DNA from: Chitinophaga ginsengisoli | Lineage (GTDB): Bacteria > Bacteroidota > Bacteroidia > Chitinophagales > Chitinophagaceae | Assembly: GCF_003014595.1 (NCBI RefSeq) | Contig: NZ_PYGK01000017.1 | Coordinates: 62,001-126,000, forward strand | Length of the DNA stretch: 64,000 nt | Direction of reading: 5' to 3' | Shown: positions 33,617 through 43,057 of the stretch, in pieces | How positions within the stretch are numbered: position 1 is the stretch's first letter | Layout: each line of letters begins with the position of its first letter | Program-made: the position numbers and the translations under genes | Notes under the pieces: model-generated | What the model was told of the DNA's origin: nothing | What the model saw: only the letters and a program-made list of their open reading frames with translations | The model's database searches: none

Positions 33617-35356
33617 ATGTATACATTAGGTATTAATGCTGTATTCCATGACTCCGCCGCATGTCTGATCAAGGATGGCCAACTCATCGCGGCCGCAGAG
33701 GAGGAACGTTTTACACAGATTAAACATGGGAAACGCCCAATCCCTTTTTCAACGTATGAACTGCCCTTCCATGCTATTAACTACTGCCTGGAAACAGCCA
33801 ATATCCACCTGAAAGATGTGGATCACTTTGCTTATTCATTTGACCCCTCTTTACTGCTGGGCGATCATTCGGGAAAACCGACAATAGAGATCCCGCTGGA
33901 ACAGGGAATGGAAACAGGTTCCTCTAAATGGACCAATCCCTGGGATCCATTGTTCCTGTCTTCTATTATCAATGCATACCGGCAGCTCTCAGATGGTTAT
34001 CCGCACCACCTGCAAAAGCGTTTTAAAGGAGCTAATGTTGATCGCAGTCGATGGCATTTTGTAGAACATCATATTGCCCATGCGGCGAGTGCTTACTACC
34101 CCTCCCCATTCACACGCGCCGCGGTGATGACGATTGACGGCCGCGGAGAAGTGGCGACCACCACTTATAACCTGGGAACTGGAAATGATCTTATCCGGCT
34201 GGGACAGGTAGATATGCCTCATTCCCTCGGATTACTCTATGAACGGGTTACGTCTTATCTTGGCTTCCTGCATTCTTCTGATGAGTATAAGGTCATGGCG
34301 CTCGCTTCCTATGGAAAGCCGGTATTCATAAATGAATTCCGGGACATGATCAAAGTCTATGACAACGGACAGTACACAATCACCAACGAGCGACTGGAAG
34401 AACGTTTCGGTCCTACAAGAGAAAGGAATGCTCCCTTTACTGAACATCATTTTAACATTGCACGCTCCCTTCAGTTTGTCCTCGAAGAAGTGGTGCTCGA
34501 ATTAGTACACTGGCTGCACCGGGAAACAAAGGAAGAAAACCTTTGCCTGGATGGTGGAGTTGCACTTAACTGTGTACTGAATGCCCGTATCAGGGATAAA
34601 GGCCCCTTTAAAAACATATGGGTACAGCCAGCAGCAGGCGATGCTGGTACCGCATTGGGTGCAGCTATTTACACTGATCTGCAGCAGAATAAACAGGCAG
34701 ATAAAAACTATCGCATGCCACATGCTTACTGGGGACCAGAATACAGTGATGCTGAAATAGAAAAGTTCCTCCAATGGGCAAAAGTACCGTACAGAAAGCT
34801 GCAGAACATCGCCGAAGAAACTGCTGATATTTTGCTACAGGATAAAATAATCGGCTGGTTCCAGGGAAGAATGGAATTCGGCCCCCGTGCGCTGGGAAGC
34901 CGTTCCATACTAGCATCTCCTATGAGCCCTTCTATGCAGTCGCGGCTGAATGTGGTGAAAGATCGTGAAGACTTCCGGCCTGTTGCACCGGTTGTTCTGG
35001 AAGAAGATGCAGCAGAATGGTTCCGTAATGCATCGCAGTCTCCTTTTATGCTTTCCGTATTTGATGTACAACCCGATAAAGCCAGTCTCATACCTGCTGT
35101 ACGACACGTTGATGGCACGGCCAGGATACAGACCGTCAACGGAGAGCAACATCAGCAATACTATGACCTGCTGAAGGCCTTCAAGCAGAAATCCGGTGTG
35201 CCAGTGCTCGTCAATACTTCATTCAATACATTGGGAAAACCGATTGTATGCACTCCCCGCGACGCGGTGGAATGCTTCTGGTCATCACCTTTTGATGCAC
35301 TGGTGATCGGCTCTTACATTGTTGAGAAAAACCCTGTGGGAACTCCTGCCCTTTAA
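33617..35356 (+). CDS. O-carbamoyltransferase, NodU/CmcH family
   Basis: The enzyme transfers a carbamoyl group from carbamoyl phosphate through a carbamoyl-adenylate to a hydroxyl of a small molecule. The 579-residue protein begins MYTLGINAVFHDSAACLIKD, has the metal-binding HHIAHAASAYYPSPF and EEERFTQIKHGKR, the ATP-site pattern LCLDGGVALNCVLN, and a C-terminal YrdC-like/carbamoyltransferase domain (GPRALGSRSILASP, VNTSFN). All parts appear intact. ATGs at 33596 and 33617 are both possible. It opens a four-gene plus-strand cluster with an oxygenase, a sulfotransferase and an APS kinase. Confidence 0.9.
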   Translation: MYTLGINAVFHDSAACLIKDGQLIAAAEEERFTQIKHGKRPIPFSTYELPFHAINYCLETANIHLKDVDHFAYSFDPSLLLGDHSGKPTIEIPLEQGMETGSSKWTNPWDPLFLSSIINAYRQLSDGYPHHLQKRFKGANVDRSRWHFVEHHIAHAASAYYPSPFTRAAVMTIDGRGEVATTTYNLGTGNDLIRLGQVDMPHSLGLLYERVTSYLGFLHSSDEYKVMALASYGKPVFINEFRDMIKVYDNGQYTITNERLEERFGPTRERNAPFTEHHFNIARSLQFVLEEVVLELVHWLHRETKEENLCLDGGVALNCVLNARIRDKGPFKNIWVQPAAGDAGTALGAAIYTDLQQNKQADKNYRMPHAYWGPEYSDAEIEKFLQWAKVPYRKLQNIAEETADILLQDKIIGWFQGRMEFGPRALGSRSILASPMSPSMQSRLNVVKDREDFRPVAPVVLEEDAAEWFRNASQSPFMLSVFDVQPDKASLIPAVRHVDGTARIQTVNGEQHQQYYDLLKAFKQKSGVPVLVNTSFNTLGKPIVCTPRDAVECFWSSPFDALVIGSYIVEKNPVGTPAL

Positions 35357-35505
35357 GGCAGGAGATTTCCCGCATCGGGAATGCCCGTCACAAAAAAAGC
35401 TTTCCTCCCCTCAAAATGCTACTGCCTGATACGCCAGGCATGACTGCTATACGCACTACCTGCATAATACATTTTACATTATCTTTAACGCCTATCAGCA
35501 TTCAA

Positions 35506-36180
35506 ATGAATTATATCAGATTCTCCCATACCTACAACGGGGACAAACTCTCCGCCGAACTCGAGCGTGTACTTCAACAGGACTGGCCCCTGCATTTTAA
35601 CGCCAAAGATTTTAACGGCGACTGGCGCAGTATTTCCCTTCGTTCTGCAACAGGCAACAGCCAGGACATCTATGCACAGGCAAACGTCGTATATAAGGAC
35701 ACGCCAGTGCTGGAAATGATGCCCTATGTACGCGAGATCCTGGATACCTGGCAATGTGAAAAAGAGGCGGTGCGCCTGCTGTCCCTGGCGCCCGGCAGCG
35801 AGATCAAACCTCATAAGGATATGGGCTGTGGTTATGCTGATGGCAATTTCAGGATCCATATTCCCATTATCACCAATCCGGCGGTGAATTTTACTGTGGA
35901 AGATGCAACGCTGCATTTACAGGCAGGAGAATGCTGGTATATGGACTTCGGCTTGACACATAGTATCGTCAACCACGGCAATACAGCAAGGATCCACCTG
36001 ATCATGGACTGTATCCGCAATGAATGGACCGATCGTCTGTTTGCCGCACATGGCTTCGATCTTTCAGAAAAAGCGCCTTCATATGATGCGGCCACAAAAG
36101 CCAGGATGATTGAAGAGCTGGAAAAACTTGACACCGACATCGCGCGGAATCTTATTGCCAGTTTAAAAGCAGAGAGCTAA
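35506..36180 (+). CDS. Aspartyl/asparaginyl beta-hydroxylase-like Fe(II)/2OG oxygenase
   Basis: The 224-residue protein has the iron ligands His103 and Asp105 in GSEIKPHKDMGCGY and His152 in LTHSIVNHG. Arg162 (ARIHLI) fits the 2-oxoglutarate site. The fold matches the Asp/Asn hydroxylase family, whose bacterial members also hydroxylate free or carrier-bound amino acids. The start at 35506 is chosen because the conserved domain begins there. Its stop overlaps the sulfotransferase start by one base (TAATG), so the two are translationally coupled. Confidence 0.85.
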   Translation: MNYIRFSHTYNGDKLSAELERVLQQDWPLHFNAKDFNGDWRSISLRSATGNSQDIYAQANVVYKDTPVLEMMPYVREILDTWQCEKEAVRLLSLAPGSEIKPHKDMGCGYADGNFRIHIPIITNPAVNFTVEDATLHLQAGECWYMDFGLTHSIVNHGNTARIHLIMDCIRNEWTDRLFAAHGFDLSEKAPSYDAATKARMIEELEKLDTDIARNLIASLKAES

Positions 36181-37142
36181 TGCAGACATCCTTTATCGCA
36201 AACTGGATACCATACAAACTTAATTATACGCTCCAGGGATGGATGGTGAAATGGCTGGACCTGGCCGACAAGCGGATGATCCTTCCTTTTTTTGATGAGA
36301 CCATCCAGGTATGTAAGATCAAACAAAAGGAACGTTCTTTCCGGGAAAGTCTCTCAACAATGGATTTCGCTGATAATTGCAGCAAAGAGCTGAGCGCACT
36401 GGAGCCTTCGGCATTCGTCTTCCACGTATCCCGCTGTGGCTCTACTCTCCTGTCACAAGCCTTTTCTGCACCTGAGGAAAATATTGTTATAGCAGAAGCT
36501 CCCCTGCTGGATGAAATTTTAAGAGCAGCAGAACTCCAGCCGGATATTACCAGATCAACCCGGGAAGATTGGTTCAGGGCAGCCCTCAGATTAATGGGAC
36601 AACGACGGAATTTCAAAGAGCAGCACTATATCATAAAACTGGACAGCTGGCATATTCATTTTTATGATCTGCTGCGGCAATGGTATCCGCATACGCCGTT
36701 TTTCTTCCTCTACCGTAAACCGGATGAAGTCATTGCATCGCACCATAAACGTAGGGGTATTCATTCAGTTCCTGGTATGGTCTCTCCTGCCTTGCTGAAA
36801 ATTGATGATCCCGCGCATTTTGGCGGCGATTTCAACCGCTATACGGCTCAGGTGCTACAGCAGTTCTATCTTAAGCTACAAAGCATCCTGGCGCTTAAAC
36901 ATGCCCATAATTGCTTTTTTGATTATGCAGATGGCGTGCAGGAAATGATGACGGCCTTCAGCCGTTTCTCGGGAATAGCAATTAAAGATGAGGAACAGGT
37001 ACACGATCGCCTGAAATATCACAGTAAAGCCTCCCAGGAGGTATTTAAACCGGAATCATTTGACAACAGGGAACAATTCTCTTTCGGGGATGCGCACAAC
37101 GCATACGAACATTTGAGATCATTGCACACATCATCTATCTGA
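36180..37142 (+). CDS. Sulfotransferase family protein
   Basis: The enzyme moves a sulfuryl group from PAPS to a hydroxyl or amine. The 320-residue protein has the 5'-phosphosulfate-binding loop FHVSRCGSTLLSQAF (residues 81-95). A 3'-phosphate-binding region follows in FFFLYRKPDEVIASHHKRR. No signal peptide is present, so it acts in the cytoplasm. The acceptor is unknown. The APS kinase gene begins 9 bp downstream, which would supply the donor PAPS. Confidence 0.87.
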   Translation: MQTSFIANWIPYKLNYTLQGWMVKWLDLADKRMILPFFDETIQVCKIKQKERSFRESLSTMDFADNCSKELSALEPSAFVFHVSRCGSTLLSQAFSAPEENIVIAEAPLLDEILRAAELQPDITRSTREDWFRAALRLMGQRRNFKEQHYIIKLDSWHIHFYDLLRQWYPHTPFFFLYRKPDEVIASHHKRRGIHSVPGMVSPALLKIDDPAHFGGDFNRYTAQVLQQFYLKLQSILALKHAHNCFFDYADGVQEMMTAFSRFSGIAIKDEEQVHDRLKYHSKASQEVFKPESFDNREQFSFGDAHNAYEHLRSLHTSSI

Positions 37143-37151
37143 CAGGTTTCA

Positions 37152-37739
37152 ATGGGGCATATTATTCAGTTTACGGGATTATCAGGAGCAGGCAAAACAA
37201 CTTTGTCCAATGCTTTGCTGGAATGGGGCAATCAACATCATGTGAAAATTAAACTGATAGACGGCGACGTTTACCGGCAAACGCTTTGTAAGGATCTGGG
37301 CTTCAGTAAAGCAGACAGGCTGGAAAATGTCTCCCGGCTGGGCGCCTATGCGGCCTCTGTTGCGGCAGATTATGATTATATCTTCATTGCTGCCATTAAC
37401 CCCTACGAGGAAGGCAGAAATAACCTGAAGCTTAGATACGGTGCTCATCTTATCTGGCTGAAATGCAGTCTGCAGGCCCTGATAACAAGGGACCCGAAGG
37501 GATTGTACCGCAAAGCACTGCTGCCCGACTCACATCCTGAAAAGATCCATAACCTGACGGGATTGAATGATACTTTTGAAGAGCCGCAGCAAGCAGACCT
37601 GACGCTGGATACACACAGTTTAAGCGTAGCAGAAGCGCTTGCACAGACCATTCATTTCCTTAGTCGATTGTCACACCTGCCGGTCCCTGGAACTGATACC
37701 CTTTCCCCCATTTATACACGTAACGCTTCGCCAGAGTGA
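37152..37739 (+). CDS. cysC: Adenylyl-sulfate (APS) kinase
   Basis: CysC phosphorylates APS to PAPS. The 195-residue protein has the Walker A loop GLSGAGKTT (residues 9-17), the family motif DGDVYRQTLCKDLGFSKADR and the late motif RDPKGLYRKA. The typical SPY segment appears as INPYEEGR. No ATP sulfurylase gene is in the window, so APS must come from elsewhere. The placement directly after a sulfotransferase indicates dedicated donor supply. The last 80 bp overlap a convergent gene. Confidence 0.92.
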   Translation: MGHIIQFTGLSGAGKTTLSNALLEWGNQHHVKIKLIDGDVYRQTLCKDLGFSKADRLENVSRLGAYAASVAADYDYIFIAAINPYEEGRNNLKLRYGAHLIWLKCSLQALITRDPKGLYRKALLPDSHPEKIHNLTGLNDTFEEPQQADLTLDTHSLSVAEALAQTIHFLSRLSHLPVPGTDTLSPIYTRNASPE

Positions 37740-38601
37740 ACTTACCTTTCTTATTGCTCTTTGTGTAGGGTTTTACCTCTTCCGGTACATCTTCGAAGTC
37801 GTCTGCATTGTAGGTACCTTTGATCGTTACGATAATATCGCGGAAAAACCGTTTGTTACTAACAGGCACATTATAGGTACATGTCCAGGCAGACATATTC
37901 TCGTCAACATTGGTCCGTTCCACCCAATTAGCGGATAAGACCTCTTTATAGGAGCCATCTGCTCCTGCTATCAGGTACAGGTTGCCATAAAACGGTCCGC
38001 CGGCGCCACCATTCGAAGTTTTGATCATAAATGCGTATTGATCATGGCCAATGAGCAGCAACTCAGGAGAAGGACATTGGGAAAAGGCACCATATGCGCC
38101 AGCAGCGGGCTGAAAGTATTTTAATGACCAGACACTATCTACCAGGGTGAATTTTGCAAAGCCGATGGTACCTCCCGTAAAACGGGATGTCTGCGCGCCA
38201 TCCAGATCAAATTCAGAATGATTAAAAGTGAGCATTTTATACTGCGTGCCGGAAGAATCTTTATAACTGTATGTTTTGAGTAAACGTGTTGCAGTTCCTT
38301 CTGCATAAGGGAAATCATAGCTGCTGCCTTCATTTTCATCTATATAAGGCTTGGGCTTGCAGGTTTTACATTCCCAGTTAATCAGCTGGTTTTTGTATTT
38401 ACCTGACGACAGATCGTAGTATTTACCGGGAAATAACTGTTTTAATACCTTGAGATCATCAAAATTTCCCTTTACCTGTAGTGTACGGGTAGGAAGTAAA
38501 ACAGTATCACTGAGGTTCTTCTTTTGGAGGTCTCCATCCTGTGCAGCGCAGTTGGCAATGATTCCCAGGCTCCAGAGCAGGCAGAAAAAAACTTGTTTCA
38601 T
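37660..38601 (-). CDS. Exported protein of unknown function
   Basis: The 313-residue protein has a signal peptide (FFCLLWSLGIIANCAAQDGD). A CxxC pair (NWECKTCKPKPY) is followed by a largely beta-rich region with SFNHSEFDLDG-like strands and SNGGAGGPFYGNLYLIAGAD. No family is recognised. The 3' end overlaps the convergent APS kinase gene by 80 bp, which is long for a convergent pair. Confidence 0.7.
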   Translation of the reverse strand: MKQVFFCLLWSLGIIANCAAQDGDLQKKNLSDTVLLPTRTLQVKGNFDDLKVLKQLFPGKYYDLSSGKYKNQLINWECKTCKPKPYIDENEGSSYDFPYAEGTATRLLKTYSYKDSSGTQYKMLTFNHSEFDLDGAQTSRFTGGTIGFAKFTLVDSVWSLKYFQPAAGAYGAFSQCPSPELLLIGHDQYAFMIKTSNGGAGGPFYGNLYLIAGADGSYKEVLSANWVERTNVDENMSAWTCTYNVPVSNKRFFRDIIVTIKGTYNADDFEDVPEEVKPYTKSNKKGKFTLAKRYVYKWGKGYQFQGPAGVTID

Positions 38602-38662
38602 AGTTATAGCAAATGGCGGTAAAGTTACGCCGATTTGCCGGATAATTTTCCTATTAACAGGT

Positions 38663-39148
38663 CTACATCATCGGGATCTGTCTTCTTCTTATATAGATGT
38701 TTGGCGCCGCCTTTCTGAAGCTATAAAAGTTCCTGTACTGCAGGGACTCCGGATATGACTTCGGATGCACAGAAAAATCATAAATAACTTCCCTTACGCC
38801 CAACAGGATAGACATTTGCTGAAAGATGATCACACTATCGCAGGGAACTTCATTACAGGCATCGTAAGGATATTGCTGTTTAAAACATACCGACGTCTCA
38901 TATCCCAGCGCAGACATCGTCTTTTTTAGCGTCTGGCTTTTTAAAGTATCCGTCAAAAACCTGTACTCGCCATCATGGTTACGGGCTAATGCCCGCAGTG
39001 TGTCGCCCAGCACGTGTATGGATGGAAGATTTCTGTTAATATATCTGGTAAGGCGCTTGTCATTGTATTTTCTAAGCGGCACGCAGGCACAGGATGAGAA
39101 AAGAAGCAGGCTGCAAAGACCAATACAGGTAAGGAGGATACGTTTCAT
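38663..39148 (-). CDS. Small lipoprotein of unknown function
   Basis: The 161-residue protein has a lipobox (LLLFSSCACVPLRKY) and no recognised domain. Further cysteines in SVCFKQQYPYDACNEVPCDS could form disulfides in the periplasm. It lies 61 bp upstream of the exported-protein gene on the same strand and may share its transcript. Confidence 0.65.
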   Translation of the reverse strand: MKRILLTCIGLCSLLLFSSCACVPLRKYNDKRLTRYINRNLPSIHVLGDTLRALARNHDGEYRFLTDTLKSQTLKKTMSALGYETSVCFKQQYPYDACNEVPCDSVIIFQQMSILLGVREVIYDFSVHPKSYPESLQYRNFYSFRKAAPNIYIRRRQIPMM

Positions 39149-39311
39149 TTGGGCATAGTATTATCCTTCTCAAAAATAAGGGAAAGGTCCTTTTTTGCCT
39201 AAAAAGCTGGCTGATTACTCCCAAAAACGCTCATTTTCTACTCATTAATGTTTTTTTTCCCTATATTCATAAACTTATATCGTAAGTTGTTTCTATTACA
39301 ATTCCATTATT

Positions 39312-39428
39312 ATGAATGCTACCACGTTTACCAGCACCACTCAACAAAGGCGCATGAGCCGTAAAATATGGGCAGAAGTTATACTGACCGTTATACTCGC
39401 AGCCGCAGCTTTGTTATTAACCATTTAA
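39312..39428 (+). CDS. Small single-pass membrane protein, 38 residues
   Basis: The frame reads MNATTFTSTTQQRRMSRKIW, then a hydrophobic helix AEVILTVILAAAALLLTI and a stop. A basic cytoplasmic end before one membrane helix is typical of tiny membrane proteins of Bacteroidota. Its stop overlaps the end of the convergent AraC gene by 4 bp. It is too short for firm proof. Confidence 0.5.
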   Translation: MNATTFTSTTQQRRMSRKIWAEVILTVILAAAALLLTI

Positions 39429-40300
39429 GATAATTGCCGCAGGCCCTTCCTGAACTCTTCAGGCGTCTGGCCCGTATACTTCTTATAAAACTTTGTGAAA
39501 TAGGAATTATCTGCAAAATTCAGATCGTAAGCGATCTCCGAAATCGTGGAATCCTGGTTGGTCAGCAGTCTCTTAGCTTCCAGGAGTATCCTGTTGCGGA
39601 TCACCTCTCCCGCCGACATGCCCAGCACACTGTTACAGATAGCATTTAAATGATTGGGCGTAACAAATAATCGCTCTGCATAATCTTTAGGCAGCTTCAG
39701 CGAGCGGTAATTCTTTTCGATCAGTTTCTGGAAATTCTTCACCAACGCATAATTGTAGGCATTTGCATGAGTGGAATCCTTATCAAAACTCAGGCGTCCC
39801 ACCAGGATGAACAATTGCAACATCAACACCTGTATCATATCTACAGACAAACGCTCCCGCTGTTCACTCTCCTTCAGCAATCCTTCAAAGATCGCTGTTA
39901 CAGGCTTATGCAAGCCTTCCGGCAGATTTATCACTGCCTCATCGACGTCGCCGCTGAAAAAGGGAAACTGGTCCAGGTAATCGGGTTTCAGCAACAAAGA
40001 GTGCAAAAAGGTACCGGAGAAATTGAGGATATAACCATCTACATGCCCTTCAAACTGCCAGCCGTGTACCTGCCCTGGTATCATGAAATAGATCTGATAA
40101 GGTTTTACAGGAAAGGTTTTGAAGTCGATGGTATGTGTGCCTGCCCCTTCTGTGAAAAGCATGACGTGGTAAAATGTGTGTTTGTGCGCACTACGCAGGT
40201 TCTCATGAACACGCAGGTAGGGTGCAAATCTGCTGATCTGAATATCATCTTCTTTTACGCCTGATATTGCACCTACGTCATAAACCGGAATTTTAGCCAT
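39425..40300 (-). CDS. AraC-family transcriptional regulator with cupin sensor domain
   Basis: The 291-residue protein has an N-terminal cupin-like domain (HKHTFYHVMLFTEGAGTHTI). The C-terminal AraC domain contains YAERLFVTPNHLNAICNSVL, STISEIAYDLNFADNSYFTK and KKYTGQTPEEFRKG. The overall architecture matches sugar- or aromatic-responsive AraC regulators. The neighbours give no clear target. Confidence 0.88.
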   Translation of the reverse strand: MAKIPVYDVGAISGVKEDDIQISRFAPYLRVHENLRSAHKHTFYHVMLFTEGAGTHTIDFKTFPVKPYQIYFMIPGQVHGWQFEGHVDGYILNFSGTFLHSLLLKPDYLDQFPFFSGDVDEAVINLPEGLHKPVTAIFEGLLKESEQRERLSVDMIQVLMLQLFILVGRLSFDKDSTHANAYNYALVKNFQKLIEKNYRSLKLPKDYAERLFVTPNHLNAICNSVLGMSAGEVIRNRILLEAKRLLTNQDSTISEIAYDLNFADNSYFTKFYKKYTGQTPEEFRKGLRQLS

Positions 40301-40334
40301 GCTTGTAAATCTTGGGGCTAAATTAATGAATTTT

Positions 40335-40480
40335 TGTCCCCCGGGGGGTTACGTTCGTCCCGGGATTATCATCCGGTGGGGATCATTCATTCCCGGGGGC
40401 AACCCGCACGCATCGTTTCATCCCGGGGTTGCCCCCCAGCCTACAAACAAATGTACTCCTTGTGGAGTCCTATTATGTTT
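40335..40480. repeat. GC-rich palindromic intergenic repeat
   Basis: It contains four CCCGGG-type cores. A long hairpin pairs GGGGGCAACCC (40396-40406) with GGGTTGCCCCC (40426-40436). The motif GGTTGCCCCCCAGCCTACAA followed by ATGTACTCCTTGTGGAGT resembles dispersed intergenic repeats common in Bacteroidota. It lies between the AraC start and the end of the permease gene. Confidence 0.65.
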
Positions 40481-40506
40481 TGTTGAACACGTTTGATGCT
40501 TACGTT

Positions 40507-42885
40507 CTATTCTATTTTCAGGCTCTTTACCGGGTTCATTAATGCGGCTTTCAAGCTCTGATAACTGACGGTTAGCAGGGCAATACAGGCAATAACGACT
40601 CCTGTCAGCATAAACATCCACCATTCTATGTCAATCTTATAAGCGAATCCCTGCAACCACTGGTCCATAAATAACCAGGCTGCAGGAAATCCGAGTACCA
40701 TAGCTATCAGGATCAGTTTCAGGAAGTCGCCCGAAAGCATGGCGGTGATGTTGGGTACAGAAGCGCCCAGTACCTTACGCACACCAATTTCTTTGGTACG
40801 CTGTGCAGCAGTAAAGGTAGCCAGTCCGAACAATCCCAGACAGGAAATAAAAATAGCCAGCAGGGCAAAGTAATTGGAGAGTACACTTACGACCTTTTCA
40901 CTTTTATACAGTTTCGTATATTCCAGATCGGAGAACTGATAGGTAAAAGGAAATCCCGGGTTCAATGCCGTATACAGCTTCTCCAGGCTGGCAATAGCCT
41001 CTTTGGTTTTTCCTGCCTTTGTTCTGATCAGGATGGTGCCCCATGACCAGTTTTCATCCAGGCGGATGATCAGCGGATCTATCGTCTGGTGTATTGAGTT
41101 AAAATGAAAGTCTTTGAGTACACCAATAACAGGGCCCCGATTACCACGCCAGGTCACCATCTGACCAATGGGATCCTTATACCCGATCTTTTTTACGGCT
41201 GTTTCATTAAGCAGATAAGCGACAGAGTCTGCGCCGAACTCCCTGGAGAAATCACGTCCAGCTTTTAGTTGCAGCTTCATTGTCTTTACGAAATCATATC
41301 CCACCACGCCATCTGCAAATGATGTGATATCATTTGGATCTTTACCTTCCCAGGCAACATCTCCGGTATGATGTTCAATGATGGTCGGAGAATTCCGCAT
41401 CTTTGACACACTGAGAATGCCCGGCAGCCGGGACGCTTCTTCCTTGAAATGAGCATAGTGCCCCATCAGGTTTCCTTCGATAGGAATATATACCAAATCC
41501 TCTCTGTCGTATCCCAGATTCTTCGTTTGTATATAATTCATCTGACGGTATATCACAACCATGCTGATCATGAGTATAATGGAAAGCGCAAACTGGAATA
41601 CCACCAATCCTTTCCTCAACCAGGTACTTCCTCCGCCGATCTTCAATCCTCCTTTCAGTACACGCACCGGGTTCAGTGATGAAAGGAATAAAGCCGGGTA
41701 ACTGCCAGCCACGACACCTGTTACAAGCAGTAATCCTATCAATGATAACCAGAACAGCGGCTGGCTAACAGGCAATGACAGCTGCTTTCCCGTCAGCGTA
41801 TTAAATGCAGGCAGCAACAGTATAGCCAGCAGCACAGCAATAATAAAGGCGCATGCTGTCAGTAACATCGCTTCTCCCATAAACTGGCCGATTAGTGAGG
41901 AACGCCCTGCGCCTATGACCTTTCTCAACCCAACTTCCTTGGCGCGTTTGGCCGATTGAGCAGTGGTCAGGTTCATAAAATTGATGCAGGCTATCAGCAG
42001 AATAAAAATAGAAACGAGCGTGAATAGTTTTACATATTCAATACGTCCTCCATCGGGCGCTCCGTTTTTAAAGATCGAGTACAGATAGGTTTCCGGATAA
42101 GGCTGTATACCCAGTTCAATACGTTCTCCTTCTATTTTTGTTTTATACCTGTAGATGAAATCTTTCATCTTTGCCGCTACTTTATTACGGTCAGCATCCT
42201 TGCGCAACTGGACAAACGTAGCGGGGCTTGTATTGTTCCAGTTGCCCACCCAATCGTTTTCTGCCACAAACGCTTTCCAGGTCCTGAGGAAGTCAAAATG
42301 CCGGGAAGCATTCGCCGGCACATCTTCAAAGATGGCAGTTACCTGCAGGTCTTCTTTATTTTCGAAACGTATGGATTTGCCGATTGCTTTTTCAGGCGTG
42401 CCGAAAAAGAAGGTAGCCATCTTGCGGGAGATCGCAATATCTGTAGGGCCGTTTAATGCTGTCTGGGGATTACCATGTAACAAGGGGTAACTGAACATAC
42501 TGAGGAAATCAGTGCCGGCATAATAACCATCCATTTTGCCTGCCTGCTCGCCTGCCTCAAAAGTATTAAATGTACCGGGTGGAGCGGTGTATTCCAGTCC
42601 GCTGGCATATTGCACTTCGGGGATCACTTTCTTCAGCTCTTCCGCCAGCAAGCCCTGTGTGGTGTAGCCTGAACCGACTTTACCATCATAGAACTGGCTT
42701 TCATACACCTGGTACAGATAGTCACCATTTGCATGAAAGCCATCTACGCCGCGTTCATCCTGCAACCAGAGAATGATCAGCAGACTGCAGGCCATGCCCA
42801 GGGCAAGACCTGATATATTGATCGCGGAAAATATCTTATTGCGGAGCAGGTTCCGCCAGGCGATTTTTATATAGCTTTTTAGCAT
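40507..42885 (-). CDS. FtsX/MacB-type ABC transporter permease (full length)
   Basis: The 792-residue protein starts with the family motif YIKIAWRNLLRNKIFSAINI. It contains two halves, each with a MacB-like periplasmic domain and an FtsX domain (AKRAKEVGLRKVIGA and QRTKEIGVRKVLGAS), with eight membrane segments in total. It ends in ALMNPVKSLKIE. Such permeases form efflux systems of the LolCDE/MacB type with a separate ATPase, which is not encoded nearby. The substrate is unknown. It stands alone, with AraC genes on both sides. Confidence 0.92.
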   Translation of the reverse strand: MLKSYIKIAWRNLLRNKIFSAINISGLALGMACSLLIILWLQDERGVDGFHANGDYLYQVYESQFYDGKVGSGYTTQGLLAEELKKVIPEVQYASGLEYTAPPGTFNTFEAGEQAGKMDGYYAGTDFLSMFSYPLLHGNPQTALNGPTDIAISRKMATFFFGTPEKAIGKSIRFENKEDLQVTAIFEDVPANASRHFDFLRTWKAFVAENDWVGNWNNTSPATFVQLRKDADRNKVAAKMKDFIYRYKTKIEGERIELGIQPYPETYLYSIFKNGAPDGGRIEYVKLFTLVSIFILLIACINFMNLTTAQSAKRAKEVGLRKVIGAGRSSLIGQFMGEAMLLTACAFIIAVLLAILLLPAFNTLTGKQLSLPVSQPLFWLSLIGLLLVTGVVAGSYPALFLSSLNPVRVLKGGLKIGGGSTWLRKGLVVFQFALSIILMISMVVIYRQMNYIQTKNLGYDREDLVYIPIEGNLMGHYAHFKEEASRLPGILSVSKMRNSPTIIEHHTGDVAWEGKDPNDITSFADGVVGYDFVKTMKLQLKAGRDFSREFGADSVAYLLNETAVKKIGYKDPIGQMVTWRGNRGPVIGVLKDFHFNSIHQTIDPLIIRLDENWSWGTILIRTKAGKTKEAIASLEKLYTALNPGFPFTYQFSDLEYTKLYKSEKVVSVLSNYFALLAIFISCLGLFGLATFTAAQRTKEIGVRKVLGASVPNITAMLSGDFLKLILIAMVLGFPAAWLFMDQWLQGFAYKIDIEWWMFMLTGVVIACIALLTVSYQSLKAALMNPVKSLKIE

Positions 42886-43057
42886 CAGAAAAGATCTTTG
42901 TCCAGATCAATATCAGTGAATACTATACCACAATATAAACATACTTATTTTCAACAACTTATACAATCAGGGGCTACCTCTTTTGTTCGCTTTCAACATA
43001 AGTATTGTTCATATCCGGACAGGGGCTACATGAACGCAAAGACGGAACAGTTATATC

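Noticed and set aside
33617..37739. Saxitoxin-like cluster, because carbamoyltransferase, sulfotransferase and APS kinase also occur there
   Set aside because: No polyketide-like starter enzyme, amidinotransferase or other scaffold gene is present; only the tailoring logic is similar.
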